Part shown: piece by piece, positions 16,665 to 24,086 of the stretch
How positions within the stretch are numbered: position 1 is the stretch's first letter
How the letters are laid out: each line of letters opens with the position of its first letter
DNA from: Candidatus Gallimonas merdae
GTDB lineage: Bacteria > Bacillota > Clostridia > Christensenellales > Borkfalkiaceae
DNA: 47,916 nucleotides
Assembly: GCA_904419525.1 (NCBI GenBank)
Contig: CAJFRT010000014.1
Location: 1-47,916, forward strand
Direction of reading: 5' to 3'
Program-made: the position numbers and the translations under genes
Notes under the pieces: generated by a model
What the model saw: the letters and a program-made list of their open reading frames with translations, nothing else
What the model was told of the DNA's origin: nothing
Databases searched by the model: none

Positions 16665-16715
16665 AAAATATCATGGTGCATTGATTTTATGCGCCATCGA
16701 TCAGATCGGGTGCAT

Positions 16716-16756
16716 AAAAAATCTGCGCCCCCTGATGACAGGGGGCGCAGATTTTT
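16716..16756. terminator. bidirectional intrinsic terminator after the cvpA-like gene
   Basis: Long stem aatctgcgccccct/agggggcgcagatt with T-runs on both strands (TTTTTT after the stem on the minus strand). It ends the leftward cvpA-like gene. A third, weaker hairpin (tttatgc.../...gcataaa, 16686-16720) overlaps its left edge. Confidence 0.85.
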
Positions 16757-16762
16757 CGTCCG

Positions 16763-17302
16763 TTATTTCAAAAAATTGAATTGAGCGGCCCACTGGAACC
16801 ATTCCCATTCATAGATCGCCTTCACAATGCTGCTTTGTCCGATGAAGGTATTCACGGACTCCGCTCCGACCCAATAGCAGATCGTAAGGATCAGGAAAAT
16901 CAGAAGAAGCGCTTGAACAAGGCCGAGGATCCCGCCAAGGATCCGGTTGATCAGGCGGAAGAAACCCACTTTATTGACAAGAGCCGTTCCGAGTTTTCCC
17001 AAAAGCCAGGCGCCCAGCTTGACAATGATGAACAGCAGGACGAACGAGATCGCAATGCTCAGCCAGTTGGCAACCGTCTCTCCGACGCCGGCGGCAATGG
17101 CCGATGTCAGCCCGAATGCGCTTTCCAAAGAATTTTTGAATGCATTACAGAACGTAAACGCCACAAAAATCGCAAAAATCGTGCCTGCAAGTTTACATAC
17201 GCCCTTGACAAACCCGCGCCAGGTTCCGAACAGGATCCCAAAGAGCAGAATGACGATAAAGGCAACGTCAAGGACCCAGGCAGAAGAAGCGAGAAGATTC
17301 AC
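16763..17302 (-). CDS. CvpA family membrane protein
   Basis: 179-residue protein with four predicted membrane helices. The family signature region reads FGTWRGFVKGVCKLAG after helix 1, and the C-terminal half has the GFFRLINRILGGILGLVQ segment typical of CvpA-like proteins. Family members are linked to colicin V production or cell-envelope integrity; the biochemical role is not known. GTG 17302 is chosen because GGAGG lies 7 bases upstream; the ATG two codons earlier (17308) is too close to that site. Promoter at 17352-17380. It is divergent from yyaC. Confidence 0.82.
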   Translation of the reverse strand: MNLLASSAWVLDVAFIVILLFGILFGTWRGFVKGVCKLAGTIFAIFVAFTFCNAFKNSLESAFGLTSAIAAGVGETVANWLSIAISFVLLFIIVKLGAWLLGKLGTALVNKVGFFRLINRILGGILGLVQALLLIFLILTICYWVGAESVNTFIGQSSIVKAIYEWEWFQWAAQFNFLK

Positions 17303-17351
17303 TTTCATTCCTCCTTCATATTCTTTGTACATCGTTTCCGATTGCGAGATG

Positions 17352-17380
17352 ATTATACCACACTCCGACGAAAATGTCAC
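17352..17380 (-). promoter_or_regulatory. promoter of the cvpA-like gene
   Basis: Minus strand: GTGACA (17375-17380), 17 bases, perfect TATAAT (17352-17357). Confidence 0.75.
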
Positions 17381-17451
17381 GCTTTCCGCAGCAATTGTTA
17401 TAAAATCGTACAAATCGGGGAAGAATCAATCCATTCTATGGAGGACACCCG

Positions 17452-18002
17452 ATGGAATATGCCTTTCACTTCAACAATTCTATGGCGGAAACAGGTTTGT
17501 ACATGGCTTTGAAAAAGTGCCTCGGCCCGCTTGAACGGCCGCCCGTGGTGCTGTGTATCGGAAGCGACCTTGCGGTGGGGGACAGCCTCGGCCCGATCGC
17601 GGGAACCATGCTGCGCCGCCGCGCCTTCAACGGATATGTCTACGGCACTCTGAAAAATCCCGTGACTGCGAAGGAGGCAAAATACCTGGGGGAATTTCTC
17701 AAAAAGACGCATCCCCGCAGCAAGATCATCGCCGTGGACGCAGCGGTAGGGGAGGAACCGGACATCGGCCTTTTGAAGGTTCTTTCCGGCGCTCTGCGCC
17801 CCGGAGCAGGCGCAAACAAGCGCCTTCCGAAGTGGGGGACGTCTCTGTGCTCGGGATCGTTGCAAAAAAAACAGCGCTCTCCTATCCGCTCTTTCATCTG
17901 ACCCGCCTCGGTGCCGTCTATTCGATGGCCGAAGTCGTTGCGGCGGCAGTCTCCGATCTTCTCCTCGATGAAAATGTGAACAATTCACAAAAATGCGTTT
18001 GA
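17452..18002 (+). pseudogene. yyaC: spore protease-like protein YyaC (DUF1256), frameshifted
   Basis: YyaC belongs to a family related to the germination protease GPR and is normally about 180-200 residues, encoded near soj/spo0J as here. The first frame gives residues through LRPGAGANKRLPK (17452 to about 17832), and the second gives VGDVSVLGIVAKKTALSYPLF and on to the stop at 18002. The join needs a -1 shift at AAG/TGGGGG (about 17829-17838), as if one G had been lost from AAGGTGGGGG. The first frame alone ends at 17901 with an unrelated tail. Either a real mutation, a programmed shift, or a base-calling error next to a G run. GGAGG precedes the ATG. No other disruption is seen. Confidence 0.85.
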
Positions 18003-18066
18003 TTGCGGGCATAGCTTGTCCGAAACAGAATTTTACTAAATTTTTTCAACATTATTTTTGGAATCA

Positions 18067-18095
18067 TTGACAAATTTTTCTGTACGGCGTACAAT
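18067..18095 (+). promoter_or_regulatory. promoter of the small gene at 18127, with flanking inverted repeat
   Basis: Perfect TTGACA (18067-18072), 17 bases, TACAAT (18090-18095). TTGACAA at the -35 is mirrored by TTGTCAA (18097-18103) just after the -10, and TGTACggcGTACA lies in the spacer; either could be an operator. Confidence 0.8.
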
Positions 18096-18126
18096 ATTGT
18101 CAAATCAATAAAAGGAGATAACGGCA

Positions 18127-18357
18127 ATGATCAAGACGACAAAGACAAAGACTTACAATACCGAGACGGCAACGGTCGTAAAGAAAGTCGCATGCGGCGC
18201 GTTCGGCGATCCCACCGGCTATGAAATGACGATGTACATGACACCTGAAGGAGACTACTTCCTGTACACCAACGGCGGCGCCGAGTCGGCTTACAAGCAG
18301 GAAAAGATCACTTCTTACACCAAGGCAAACGCCAAAAAGTGGTTGGAAGAGAACTGA
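18127..18357 (+). CDS. small soluble protein of unknown function
   Basis: 76 residues, no signal or membrane segment. It is rich in Thr, Lys and Tyr; the middle alternates in a way that suggests a small beta sheet (YEMTMYMTPEGDYFLYTNG), and the end is an amphipathic helix (ANAKKWLEEN). AAAGGAG (18111-18117) precedes the ATG by 9 bases. It has its own strong promoter and its own terminator, so it is a single-gene unit. I do not recognise a family. Confidence 0.75.
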   Translation: MIKTTKTKTYNTETATVVKKVACGAFGDPTGYEMTMYMTPEGDYFLYTNGGAESAYKQEKITSYTKANAKKWLEEN

Positions 18358-18368
18358 ACAAAACAAGA

Positions 18369-18400
18369 AGCCTCACCCATGATACGGGTGAGGCTTTTTT
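18369..18400 (+). terminator. intrinsic terminator of the 18127 gene
   Basis: 10-bp stem agcctcaccc/gggtgaggct with a 7-base loop, followed by TTTTTT. Confidence 0.92.
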
Positions 18401-18492
18401 ATTCCGAATCGCCGACAAAACAGGCATGCAGCCTTCTTCCCGACGGCCGAAGTTCTGAATTGATCCCTTTGAACGGTCCGCAATTCGGAGAC

Positions 18493-18520
18493 AAAAGACC
18501 TGCTTAACGCAGGCCTTTTT
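18493..18520. terminator. bidirectional terminator after the flavoprotein gene
   Basis: Stem gacctgc/gcaggcc with loop ttaac and A/T runs on both sides (AAAA before, TTTTT after). It ends the leftward gene that stops at 18551. Confidence 0.7.
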
Positions 18521-18550
18521 GCATGTTTTCTTTCATACGCATCGCATTTT

Positions 18551-19033
18551 TCAGGACATTTCGGCTTTTTTCGGAAAGCGGCGTTTTCCCGTGATCCTGT
18601 CGCAGACGACCTTGCAGACCTCCACAACAGGAAGTGCGGCACACGCTTGGGCGGAATAATCCGTAAATCCCGTATGTTCCAACAACAGACGGATCCCGCG
18701 GACTTTCTCTTCTCCTTGGCAAAGACTTGCTCTTCCGAACGCGATGACGCTCTCATAGTCCGCCGTCACGGAATGTCCCGTCTCGACGTACCCGGCAAGC
18801 GCGTCCCATTCAAGGCAGACGCGGTTGTCCCGTGCAATCAGATCGATCTTTTTCCCCTGCGCAGCGCAGTGAAAGTATACGATCAACGTTCCGTCTCTTT
18901 GCTCGTAACCAAAGGAGAGGGGAACGACATACGGATAGTCCTCCGCAAACAGCCCCAGACGCACGACCTGGCTCTTGGCAACGATCGCAAGGATCTGCGA
19001 AAAATCCCCGATCTCCCTGTCCTTTTTTCTCAT
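18551..19033 (-). CDS. pyridoxamine 5'-phosphate oxidase-like flavoprotein (NimA type)
   Basis: 160-residue split-barrel FMN-binding family protein. Typical features are the N-terminal amphipathic helix, VVRLGLFAEDYPYVVPLSFGYE (first strands of the barrel), LIVYFHCAAQGKKIDLIARDNRVCLEW (flavin-contact region) and ESVIAFGRASL. Relatives include 5-nitroimidazole reductases and general flavin-dependent reductases; the substrate is unknown. GAGG lies 8 bases before the ATG. It is divergent from the XRE gene at 19172, and the gap holds a palindrome at 19092-19105 that may control both. Confidence 0.85.
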   Translation of the reverse strand: MRKKDREIGDFSQILAIVAKSQVVRLGLFAEDYPYVVPLSFGYEQRDGTLIVYFHCAAQGKKIDLIARDNRVCLEWDALAGYVETGHSVTADYESVIAFGRASLCQGEEKVRGIRLLLEHTGFTDYSAQACAALPVVEVCKVVCDRITGKRRFPKKAEMS

Positions 19034-19091
19034 AGACGTGTCCTCTCTATAAATTACTCTGATCTGATCTTATTACAACTGACGGTCAATT

Positions 19092-19105
19092 GTTGGTGCA
19101 CCAAC
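19092..19105. promoter_or_regulatory. palindromic operator candidate (site 1)
   Basis: GTTGGTGCACCAAC, a perfect 14-bp palindrome, next to the minus-strand TTGACC (19084-19089) of the flavoprotein gene. A near copy lies at 19141-19152. Confidence 0.55.
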
Positions 19106-19140
19106 TACATTATTTTTACCGCTTTCCTATACTGATACTG

Positions 19141-19152
19141 TTGGCACACCAA
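19141..19152. promoter_or_regulatory. palindromic operator candidate (site 2)
   Basis: TTGGCACACCAA, the core of site 1 with two central changes. It lies just after TATACT (19128-19133), the likely -10 of the XRE gene, so a bound protein would block that start. Confidence 0.45.
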
Positions 19153-19171
19153 TTGCCGGGGCAGGTATTTC

Positions 19172-19405
19172 ATGAGATTGGTAGATGCAGTCTACGAAAG
19201 GGTCATTGAATTGGTAAAAGAGCGCCGGATCACCGTCAATGCTCTGGCGAACTTAAGCGGCGTTCCCCGTCCCACCATTGGTACCATGACAAAAAGCAGC
19301 ACCGTGAAACTTTCAACGGTTTACGGGATCTGCGCCGGGCTGAAAATCACGCTGCAACAATTTTTTGATTCTCCGTTGTTCGATCCCGAAAATATCACCG
19401 ATTGA
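19172..19405 (+). CDS. XRE-family (Cro/C1 type) DNA-binding protein
   Basis: 77-residue single-domain regulator. The helix-turn-helix is at about residues 18-45 (ITVNALANLSGVPRPTIGTM), followed by the family helix STVYGICAGLKITLQQFF. No effector domain. A weak AGG lies about 8 bases before the ATG. Two related palindromes lie upstream, one on each side of its promoter region and near the divergent flavoprotein promoter; autoregulation and control of that gene are inferred from position only. A clean terminator follows. Confidence 0.88.
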   Translation: MRLVDAVYERVIELVKERRITVNALANLSGVPRPTIGTMTKSSTVKLSTVYGICAGLKITLQQFFDSPLFDPENITD

Positions 19406-19413
19406 TCGATAAA

Positions 19414-19448
19414 CCCCGACCTTACGCACTCTGCAAGGTCGGGGTTTT
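19414..19448 (+). terminator. intrinsic terminator of the XRE gene
   Basis: Perfect 10-bp stem ccccgacctt/aaggtcgggg, 11-base loop, then TTTT. Confidence 0.9.
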
Positions 19449-19530
19449 CATGTCGTCTGCAAAGGGCGTGCTCTGCGCTGTTCTCACGCTCCGCGTTCAT
19501 TATTCCGGGCAGTCATTTTGATCGGACAGG

Positions 19531-19557
19531 AAAAGCCGCGGCCTTTTCTCCGCGGCT
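19531..19557 (-). terminator. intrinsic terminator of the rpmH-khpB operon
   Basis: 8-bp stem agccgcgg/ccgcggct, 8-base loop; read on the minus strand it runs into TTTT. It lies about 65 bases after the khpB stop. Confidence 0.8.
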
Positions 19558-19623
19558 CTCTCTTGATTTAAGCGGCGAGCCTTTCCGGCTTCCTGTGAAA
19601 GCTGCGGGAACTCCGCCTCGATT

Positions 19624-20598
19624 TTATTTCTCGTCTCCCGAACCCGTTTCGGTGGGGGAGACGACGGGCGTTTCAGCCGCGTTCTCCTCGGTATCCTTGC
19701 CGAGATAGGTGCCGAAGAATCCCGAAAAGCTCCCTTTCCGATAGCCGCTGGAAGCGCCTCCGTCCCGTTTGAAGCTCGTCCCGGAGGATTCGGGCGTCCC
19801 TTCGGCGGGAAGCTCACGCTTGGGATAGGGCTTTCTCTCGCCGTATTTGCCGTGATCGCGGTCATTTCTGTTCCCGCGGTAGCCGCCCTCGCGGTTGTCA
19901 CGGTTGAACTTTCCGCGGCTGCCTCCGCGATCGTTTCTGCCGCCGCGGAAATCCCCGCGGTCGTTTCTTCTTTCGTAGGGTTTGAGGTTCTTGGGGATAA
20001 TGACCACAAAGCGCTGAGGTTCCTTTCCCTCGCTCTTGGTCGTCACGTCGGGATGATCGACGAGCGCCGCGTGAATGATCCTTCTTTCATAGGGGTTCAT
20101 CGGCTCCAGGCGCACCCGCTTTCCGAGGCGCACCGCCTTTGCCGCCAGCTTGTTTGCGACCCGCTTCAGCGTCTCTTCCCGGTCCTCGCGGTAGTTCTCG
20201 CAGTCAACGACGACGCGCTTGTAGTCCTTTCTGCCCGTATTGGCAACGGCTCCCGCAAGCGTCTGCACGGCGTCGATGATCTCGCCGCGTCTGCCGATCA
20301 CGTTCTTTGCGGAGGGGGCCGTCAGTTCGATGACGATCTTTTCTTCCTCTCCCTTGAGCGTTGCAACCGCATCGATGCCCAGAAGGGGAAGCAGCCCTTC
20401 CAGAAAGGCGACGGCGCGCTCGCCGTCCGTTTTCTTTTCCCTGACGGTCAGTTTTACCTGCGCGGGCTTGGATCCGATGATGCGCTTTTTTCCCTCGTCG
20501 AGCACTTCCACGTCGACGTCCTCTGCGGTCAGCCCGAGCTCCTCGAGCCCCGCGTTGACGGCCTCTTCCACCGTCTTCCCTGTAAAGATGTTTTCCAT
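19624..20598 (-). CDS. khpB: RNA-binding protein KhpB/Jag with RG-rich tail
   Basis: 324 residues. A Jag N-terminal domain (1-52), a KH-like domain (about 65-145, with GRRGEIIDAVQ as the RNA-binding loop) and an R3H domain (about 150-205, NPYERRIIHAAL) are all present. They partner KhpA in binding many small and messenger RNAs and influence cell elongation. Unusual is the tail from about 208: RG/RGG and DR repeats (RNDRGDFRGGRNDRGGSRG and similar) followed by a Ser/Gly-rich and then acidic end, likely disordered. The usual protein stops near residue 210-220. Last gene of rpmH-rnpA-yidD-yidC-khpB, 30 bases after yidC. Confidence 0.93.
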   Translation of the reverse strand: MENIFTGKTVEEAVNAGLEELGLTAEDVDVEVLDEGKKRIIGSKPAQVKLTVREKKTDGERAVAFLEGLLPLLGIDAVATLKGEEEKIVIELTAPSAKNVIGRRGEIIDAVQTLAGAVANTGRKDYKRVVVDCENYREDREETLKRVANKLAAKAVRLGKRVRLEPMNPYERRIIHAALVDHPDVTTKSEGKEPQRFVVIIPKNLKPYERRNDRGDFRGGRNDRGGSRGKFNRDNREGGYRGNRNDRDHGKYGERKPYPKRELPAEGTPESSGTSFKRDGGASSGYRKGSFSGFFGTYLGKDTEENAAETPVVSPTETGSGDEK

Positions 20599-20628
20599 AC
20601 CCTTATTCCTTCTTATATTTCCGGATCG

Positions 20629-22125
20629 TCAGCGATCCTTGTTTTTCTTCTTTTTATTTTCTTCTTTTTCGCGCGCCTCGCGCTCGATCAGCCACTTGGG
20701 TTTGTTGGTATTGATCTCAATGACCTGTTTTTCTTCCTTCTTCTTGAAGATCCTGCCGAGGATGAAGTTGGAAGCAAGCGTCACAATCAGCGAGAACAAG
20801 CTGGAAATCAACATGTAGATCGTGAAGGCCGCACTGTACATGAATGCGAAGATCGCATAGATGAGCGGCATCATGATCAGCATGATCTTCTGCGTCCTGG
20901 CGCCCTGGCCGTCCACCGTCTGATACTGGCTGCTCTCTTTCTGGGACTTCATCATGACGAACTGCGAGAGCACCATGAGTCCGATCGAGAGAATGATGAG
21001 GCCGAAGTAGCCGTTGGGTTCCTCTTTTTCCTGCGCAAGTCCCGCCGTCAGATCGTTGTAGTTCTGCTCGCTGAAGATGTTCTGAAGGGGAGCGGTCGTC
21101 CCGTCCGAAAGAGTGACCTGCGTGTTGCCGAAGTTCTGCCGGAAGGTCGCATAATCCTGCGGAATGGGGTGATTGTAGGAGACGTCCGGATACCAGACGT
21201 TTTCCACCCACAGAAAGTTCGCGCGGTGTCCTTCGTACCAGTTCTTTGCGGCCGTTGCGCCGATGCCTTTCACATAGTCAAGGCACGCGCTGTCAAAGTT
21301 CTCGGCCGAGGAAATGCTCTCATAGGCCTCCGCGTCGTTTGCCTGCAACCAGGCGGAAAGGCGGTCCGTATCCACGGAATACGCCTTGGATACGCTCGTC
21401 GCCTCCAGGGAATAGCCGTAGAAGATATATTTGTCCGTATTCTCGGGGACGACAGTCAGATAGTACTTGACGTTCCCGACCTCGGACATGGTATAGGTGC
21501 AGCCGTTTTCGGTGAAGCTCTCATTCTGCCTGACGGTGCGCTGCTGTTCTTCGCCCGCTTCGTCCGTCCAGACAAAGGTGACGCTTCCGTCCTCGCCGAC
21601 GAGAATGTTCCCATCCTCCCCGCGCGCGAGCAGGTAGTCGATGCCCTGTTCGCCGTTGGCAAGGATCGCGGCGTTGTAGTCCCCCGACATCTCCACGAAA
21701 AAGTTGAGGTTTGCATAGCGCGAATAGGCGTTGAAACCCTGGAACGCGACGATGATGACGACAAACGAGATGATCATCGGCAGACATGCGCCGAACATGC
21801 TGTAACCGTTCTTCTTGTACAGCTCCATCATCTTCTGATTGTACATGGTCTTGTCGTTCGCGTACTGCTGCTGGAGCTTGTCGAGATCCTCGCGCATGCC
21901 GCGCATGATGAGCGTCTGCTTGCGCGTCTTGACGCGCTGATAGACGTCAAAGGGGAGGGTGATCGCCTTAAGAATGAGCGTAAAGCAGATGATCCCGACG
22001 CCGATAATGCCGACGCTTTCGATGATCGCCCGCACAAACTGACCGAGCCAGTCCAGCCCGATCTGATATCCCTCTTGCAGCAGGGAGATCCCCACGCTGT
22101 TTAATAACGTCATGAACGATTGCAT
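20629..22125 (-). CDS. yidC: membrane protein insertase YidC/SpoIIIJ with large extracellular insert
   Basis: 498 residues; Gram-positive YidC proteins are usually 250-300. It inserts membrane proteins with or without SecYEG. Core elements: TM1 (about 37-59), the cytoplasmic coiled hairpin (about 65-108), TM2 (about 112-131), then FLWVENVWYPD (304-314) leading to TM3-TM5 and a basic Lys-rich tail. About 160 residues (140-300), acidic and beta-like, are inserted on the outer side. The hydrophilic-groove Arg of TM1 appears as Lys53 (TLILKAITLPF). No lipobox at the N-terminus. Only a weak ribosome site (GCGAG) precedes the ATG, which lies 13 bases after the yidD stop. Confidence 0.95.
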   Translation of the reverse strand: MQSFMTLLNSVGISLLQEGYQIGLDWLGQFVRAIIESVGIIGVGIICFTLILKAITLPFDVYQRVKTRKQTLIMRGMREDLDKLQQQYANDKTMYNQKMMELYKKNGYSMFGACLPMIISFVVIIVAFQGFNAYSRYANLNFFVEMSGDYNAAILANGEQGIDYLLARGEDGNILVGEDGSVTFVWTDEAGEEQQRTVRQNESFTENGCTYTMSEVGNVKYYLTVVPENTDKYIFYGYSLEATSVSKAYSVDTDRLSAWLQANDAEAYESISSAENFDSACLDYVKGIGATAAKNWYEGHRANFLWVENVWYPDVSYNHPIPQDYATFRQNFGNTQVTLSDGTTAPLQNIFSEQNYNDLTAGLAQEKEEPNGYFGLIILSIGLMVLSQFVMMKSQKESSQYQTVDGQGARTQKIMLIMMPLIYAIFAFMYSAAFTIYMLISSLFSLIVTLASNFILGRIFKKKEEKQVIEINTNKPKWLIEREAREKEENKKKKNKDR

Positions 22126-22138
22126 AGTTTCTCGCTTT

Positions 22139-22441
22139 TTAAATCAGCCATCTCTTTTTGAAATAGGCTTCGGGCGCGGGATCTTCCCCGCCCTTGGAGA
22201 GGGGATTGCACCGCAGAATGCGCCACATTCCGCACAGGATCCCCGGAATGACGCCGAGATTGTTGATGCACCGCTTGGTATATTCCGAACAGGTGGGCCG
22301 GTACAGGCAGGTCCCGTGCGAAAGATACTTCTGATAAAAACAGATCATGCGGATGCACAGCCCCTTGATCCGGGGCTTAAACACCTTCTTTTTCAGATAC
22401 TTCCGGAGAAACGCCGCATTCTCCGCCCACAGGCTTTTCAT
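22139..22441 (-). CDS. yidD: membrane protein insertion efficiency factor YidD
   Basis: 100-residue YidD family protein with the marker segments ICFYQKYLSHGTCLYRPTCSEY and WRILRCNPLSKGGEDPAPE, including the conserved Cys residues. It acts near YidC at the membrane. The ATG at 22441 lies inside the end of rnpA (overlap 65 bases) with only a weak ribosome site, which suggests translational coupling; longer upstream starts (to 22504) are possible but the sequence there does not look like the family. Confidence 0.9.
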   Translation of the reverse strand: MKSLWAENAAFLRKYLKKKVFKPRIKGLCIRMICFYQKYLSHGTCLYRPTCSEYTKRCINNLGVIPGILCGMWRILRCNPLSKGGEDPAPEAYFKKRWLI

Positions 22442-22769
22442 CGTGACCGGCGGTAAGTTTCTCCCGTTTGAAAATTTTTCCGACGTCCCTTGCGAATGCG
22501 GCATATGAATATTCCTTCGCCGCCCTGGGAATGAGAAGGACGGAACAAGGTATGCTTAAACATTCCGCATTGGAGCGGAATGCTTCGCGCAAAAGACGTT
22601 TGAGACGATTGCGCACAACGCTCTTGCCGTACTTCTTTCCGACGCACACCGCAAACCTCGTCTGATCGGACGGCGCCCAAACGATAGTCAGGCTCTGGGC
22701 ATGCGCACGCTTTCCGACCCGCAGAATTCTCGTAAAATCTTTCTTTTTCTTGATCCGCAGGTATTTCAT
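22377..22769 (-). CDS. rnpA: ribonuclease P protein component
   Basis: 130 residues. RnpA binds the RNase P RNA and the pre-tRNA leader during 5' processing. The RNR signature reads VVRNRLKRLLREAFR, preceded by the usual KKKDFTRILRVGKRAHAQSL start. The C-terminal 25 residues are extra and Glu/Gly rich compared with the family and overlap yidD. It starts 10 bases after rpmH. Confidence 0.96.
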   Translation of the reverse strand: MKYLRIKKKKDFTRILRVGKRAHAQSLTIVWAPSDQTRFAVCVGKKYGKSVVRNRLKRLLREAFRSNAECLSIPCSVLLIPRAAKEYSYAAFARDVGKIFKREKLTAGHDEKPVGGECGVSPEVSEKEGV

Positions 22770-22779
22770 GACGCTTGGT

Positions 22780-22914
22780 TCAAGCGGAAATGTGCTTTCT
22801 GCCCTTGTTTCTTCTTCTCTTGAGCGTCTTTCTTCCGCCCTGCGTCGCCATGCGCTTTCTGAATCCGTGCACCTTGCTTCTCTGACGCTTCTTGGGCTGA
22901 TACGTTCTCTTCAT
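22780..22914 (-). CDS. rpmH: 50S ribosomal protein L34
   Basis: 44 residues, starting [19 protein letters not shown], with the [15 protein letters not shown] and GRKHISA end that is diagnostic of L34. GGAAAGGAG lies 8 bases before the ATG. Short and very basic, as usual. It is the first gene of the rpmH-rnpA-yidD-yidC-khpB operon, with its own strong promoter just after dnaN. In most Bacillota dnaA would lie between this gene and dnaN; it does not here. Confidence 0.98.
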   Translation of the reverse strand: MKRTYQPKKRQRSKVHGFRKRMATQGGRKTLKRRRNKGRKHISA

Positions 22915-22955
22915 ATTATAACTCCTTTCCGATGTTCTAAGGTATGATTTTTTTG

Positions 22956-22984
22956 ATTATATGCGATTTCCGCCCGTCCGTCAA
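22956..22984 (-). promoter_or_regulatory. promoter of the rpmH operon
   Basis: Minus strand: TTGACG (22979-22984), 17 bases, perfect TATAAT (22956-22961), 5 bases past the dnaN stop. Confidence 0.88.
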
Positions 22985-22988
22985 GCGA

Positions 22989-24086
22989 TTATGCGGCGTT
23001 TCTGACGGGCAATATGAGATACAGGCTCTCTTTTGTGCTTTCGTTCTGCAAAATAAACGGCGAAACAGGGCCGTTGAAGGAGAGCACGACCCTCTCTTCC
23101 CCCAGCGCGCGGAGCGCGTCGAGAAGGTACTTTGCGTTCATCGAAATGGTCATCTCCATTCCCGCGATCTGCGCCTTTACCACTTCCGCCACGTTGCCGA
23201 AATCGGACACCGACGAAATTTTCACGCTGTCCGTTCCGATCTCCAGCGTCACAAGATTGTTCTTGTCGCCGCGGATCAGAATGGCCGCACGCTCCACCGA
23301 GGCGATGAGCTCTTCCTTTTCCAGTGTGACCGTCGTGGAGAAGTTGGAAGGCACGACGTTTTCCTTGCGGATAAAATCTCCCTGATAGAGGCGGGAAACG
23401 ACGGTCGTTCCCTCCGACTGCACCAAAAGCATGCCGCCCTGCGTGTAGAGGGTGATCTCCTCCTCGTCCTTTTCCAGCATACGCGAAATTTCCGCAAGCG
23501 TCCTTGCAGGGCAGATGATGCTCTTTTCCCCGCTCTTTGCAAGGATCTGCGCCGACGCGATCGCCAGACGGTAGCCGTCCAAAGCGGTCATTTCCAGTTT
23601 TTCCCCGAATTCCATCAGGCAGCCTTTGAGCACGGGGCGGGAATCGTCCTGCGCACAGCAGAACGTCGTCTCCGCAATGATCTTTTTCAGGGACGACTGC
23701 TGCATCGTAAAGGAATTTTCGCCGACGGAAAAGTCGATCTTCGGGAATTCCTCGGCGGGAAGACTCTGCATAAAGGTGCCGGCATCGCGGTAGCGGATCT
23801 CCACGCCCTTTTCACCCGTCGCAATGGAAATTTCCTCGCCGGAAAGTTTGACGATAAAGTCAGAGAACAGTTTTCCGGGAACACAGATCTCCCCTTCCTC
23901 AAAGATCTCCGCCTTTACGCTCTTGCGGATGGAGAGTTCGCCGTCCGTCGCAAGCAGCGTAACTTCTTCGCCGAATGCCGACAGTTTGATGCACTCCATG
24001 ACGGGCGCCGTCGTACGGACGGCGCATGCCTTGCTGACCTTGATGACTGCTTCCGAAAGGGAGAGTCCGTCACACACGAATTTCAT
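22989..24086 (-). CDS. dnaN: DNA polymerase III subunit beta (sliding clamp)
   Basis: 365 residues, the full length for a bacterial clamp with three similar domains. Recognisable parts are VCDGLSLSEAVIKVSKACAV at the start, the APVMECIKL strand, the EEFPKIDF segment, LKGCLMEF, LTALDGYRLA (typically TDGYRLA) in the central domain and the final SLYLILPVR. AAGGAGG lies 7 bases before the ATG. It reads leftward, starting 389 bases from divergent rsmG; the gap carries the candidate origin. Confidence 0.97.
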   Translation of the reverse strand: MKFVCDGLSLSEAVIKVSKACAVRTTAPVMECIKLSAFGEEVTLLATDGELSIRKSVKAEIFEEGEICVPGKLFSDFIVKLSGEEISIATGEKGVEIRYRDAGTFMQSLPAEEFPKIDFSVGENSFTMQQSSLKKIIAETTFCCAQDDSRPVLKGCLMEFGEKLEMTALDGYRLAIASAQILAKSGEKSIICPARTLAEISRMLEKDEEEITLYTQGGMLLVQSEGTTVVSRLYQGDFIRKENVVPSNFSTTVTLEKEELIASVERAAILIRGDKNNLVTLEIGTDSVKISSVSDFGNVAEVVKAQIAGMEMTISMNAKYLLDALRALGEERVVLSFNGPVSPFILQNESTKESLYLILPVRNAA

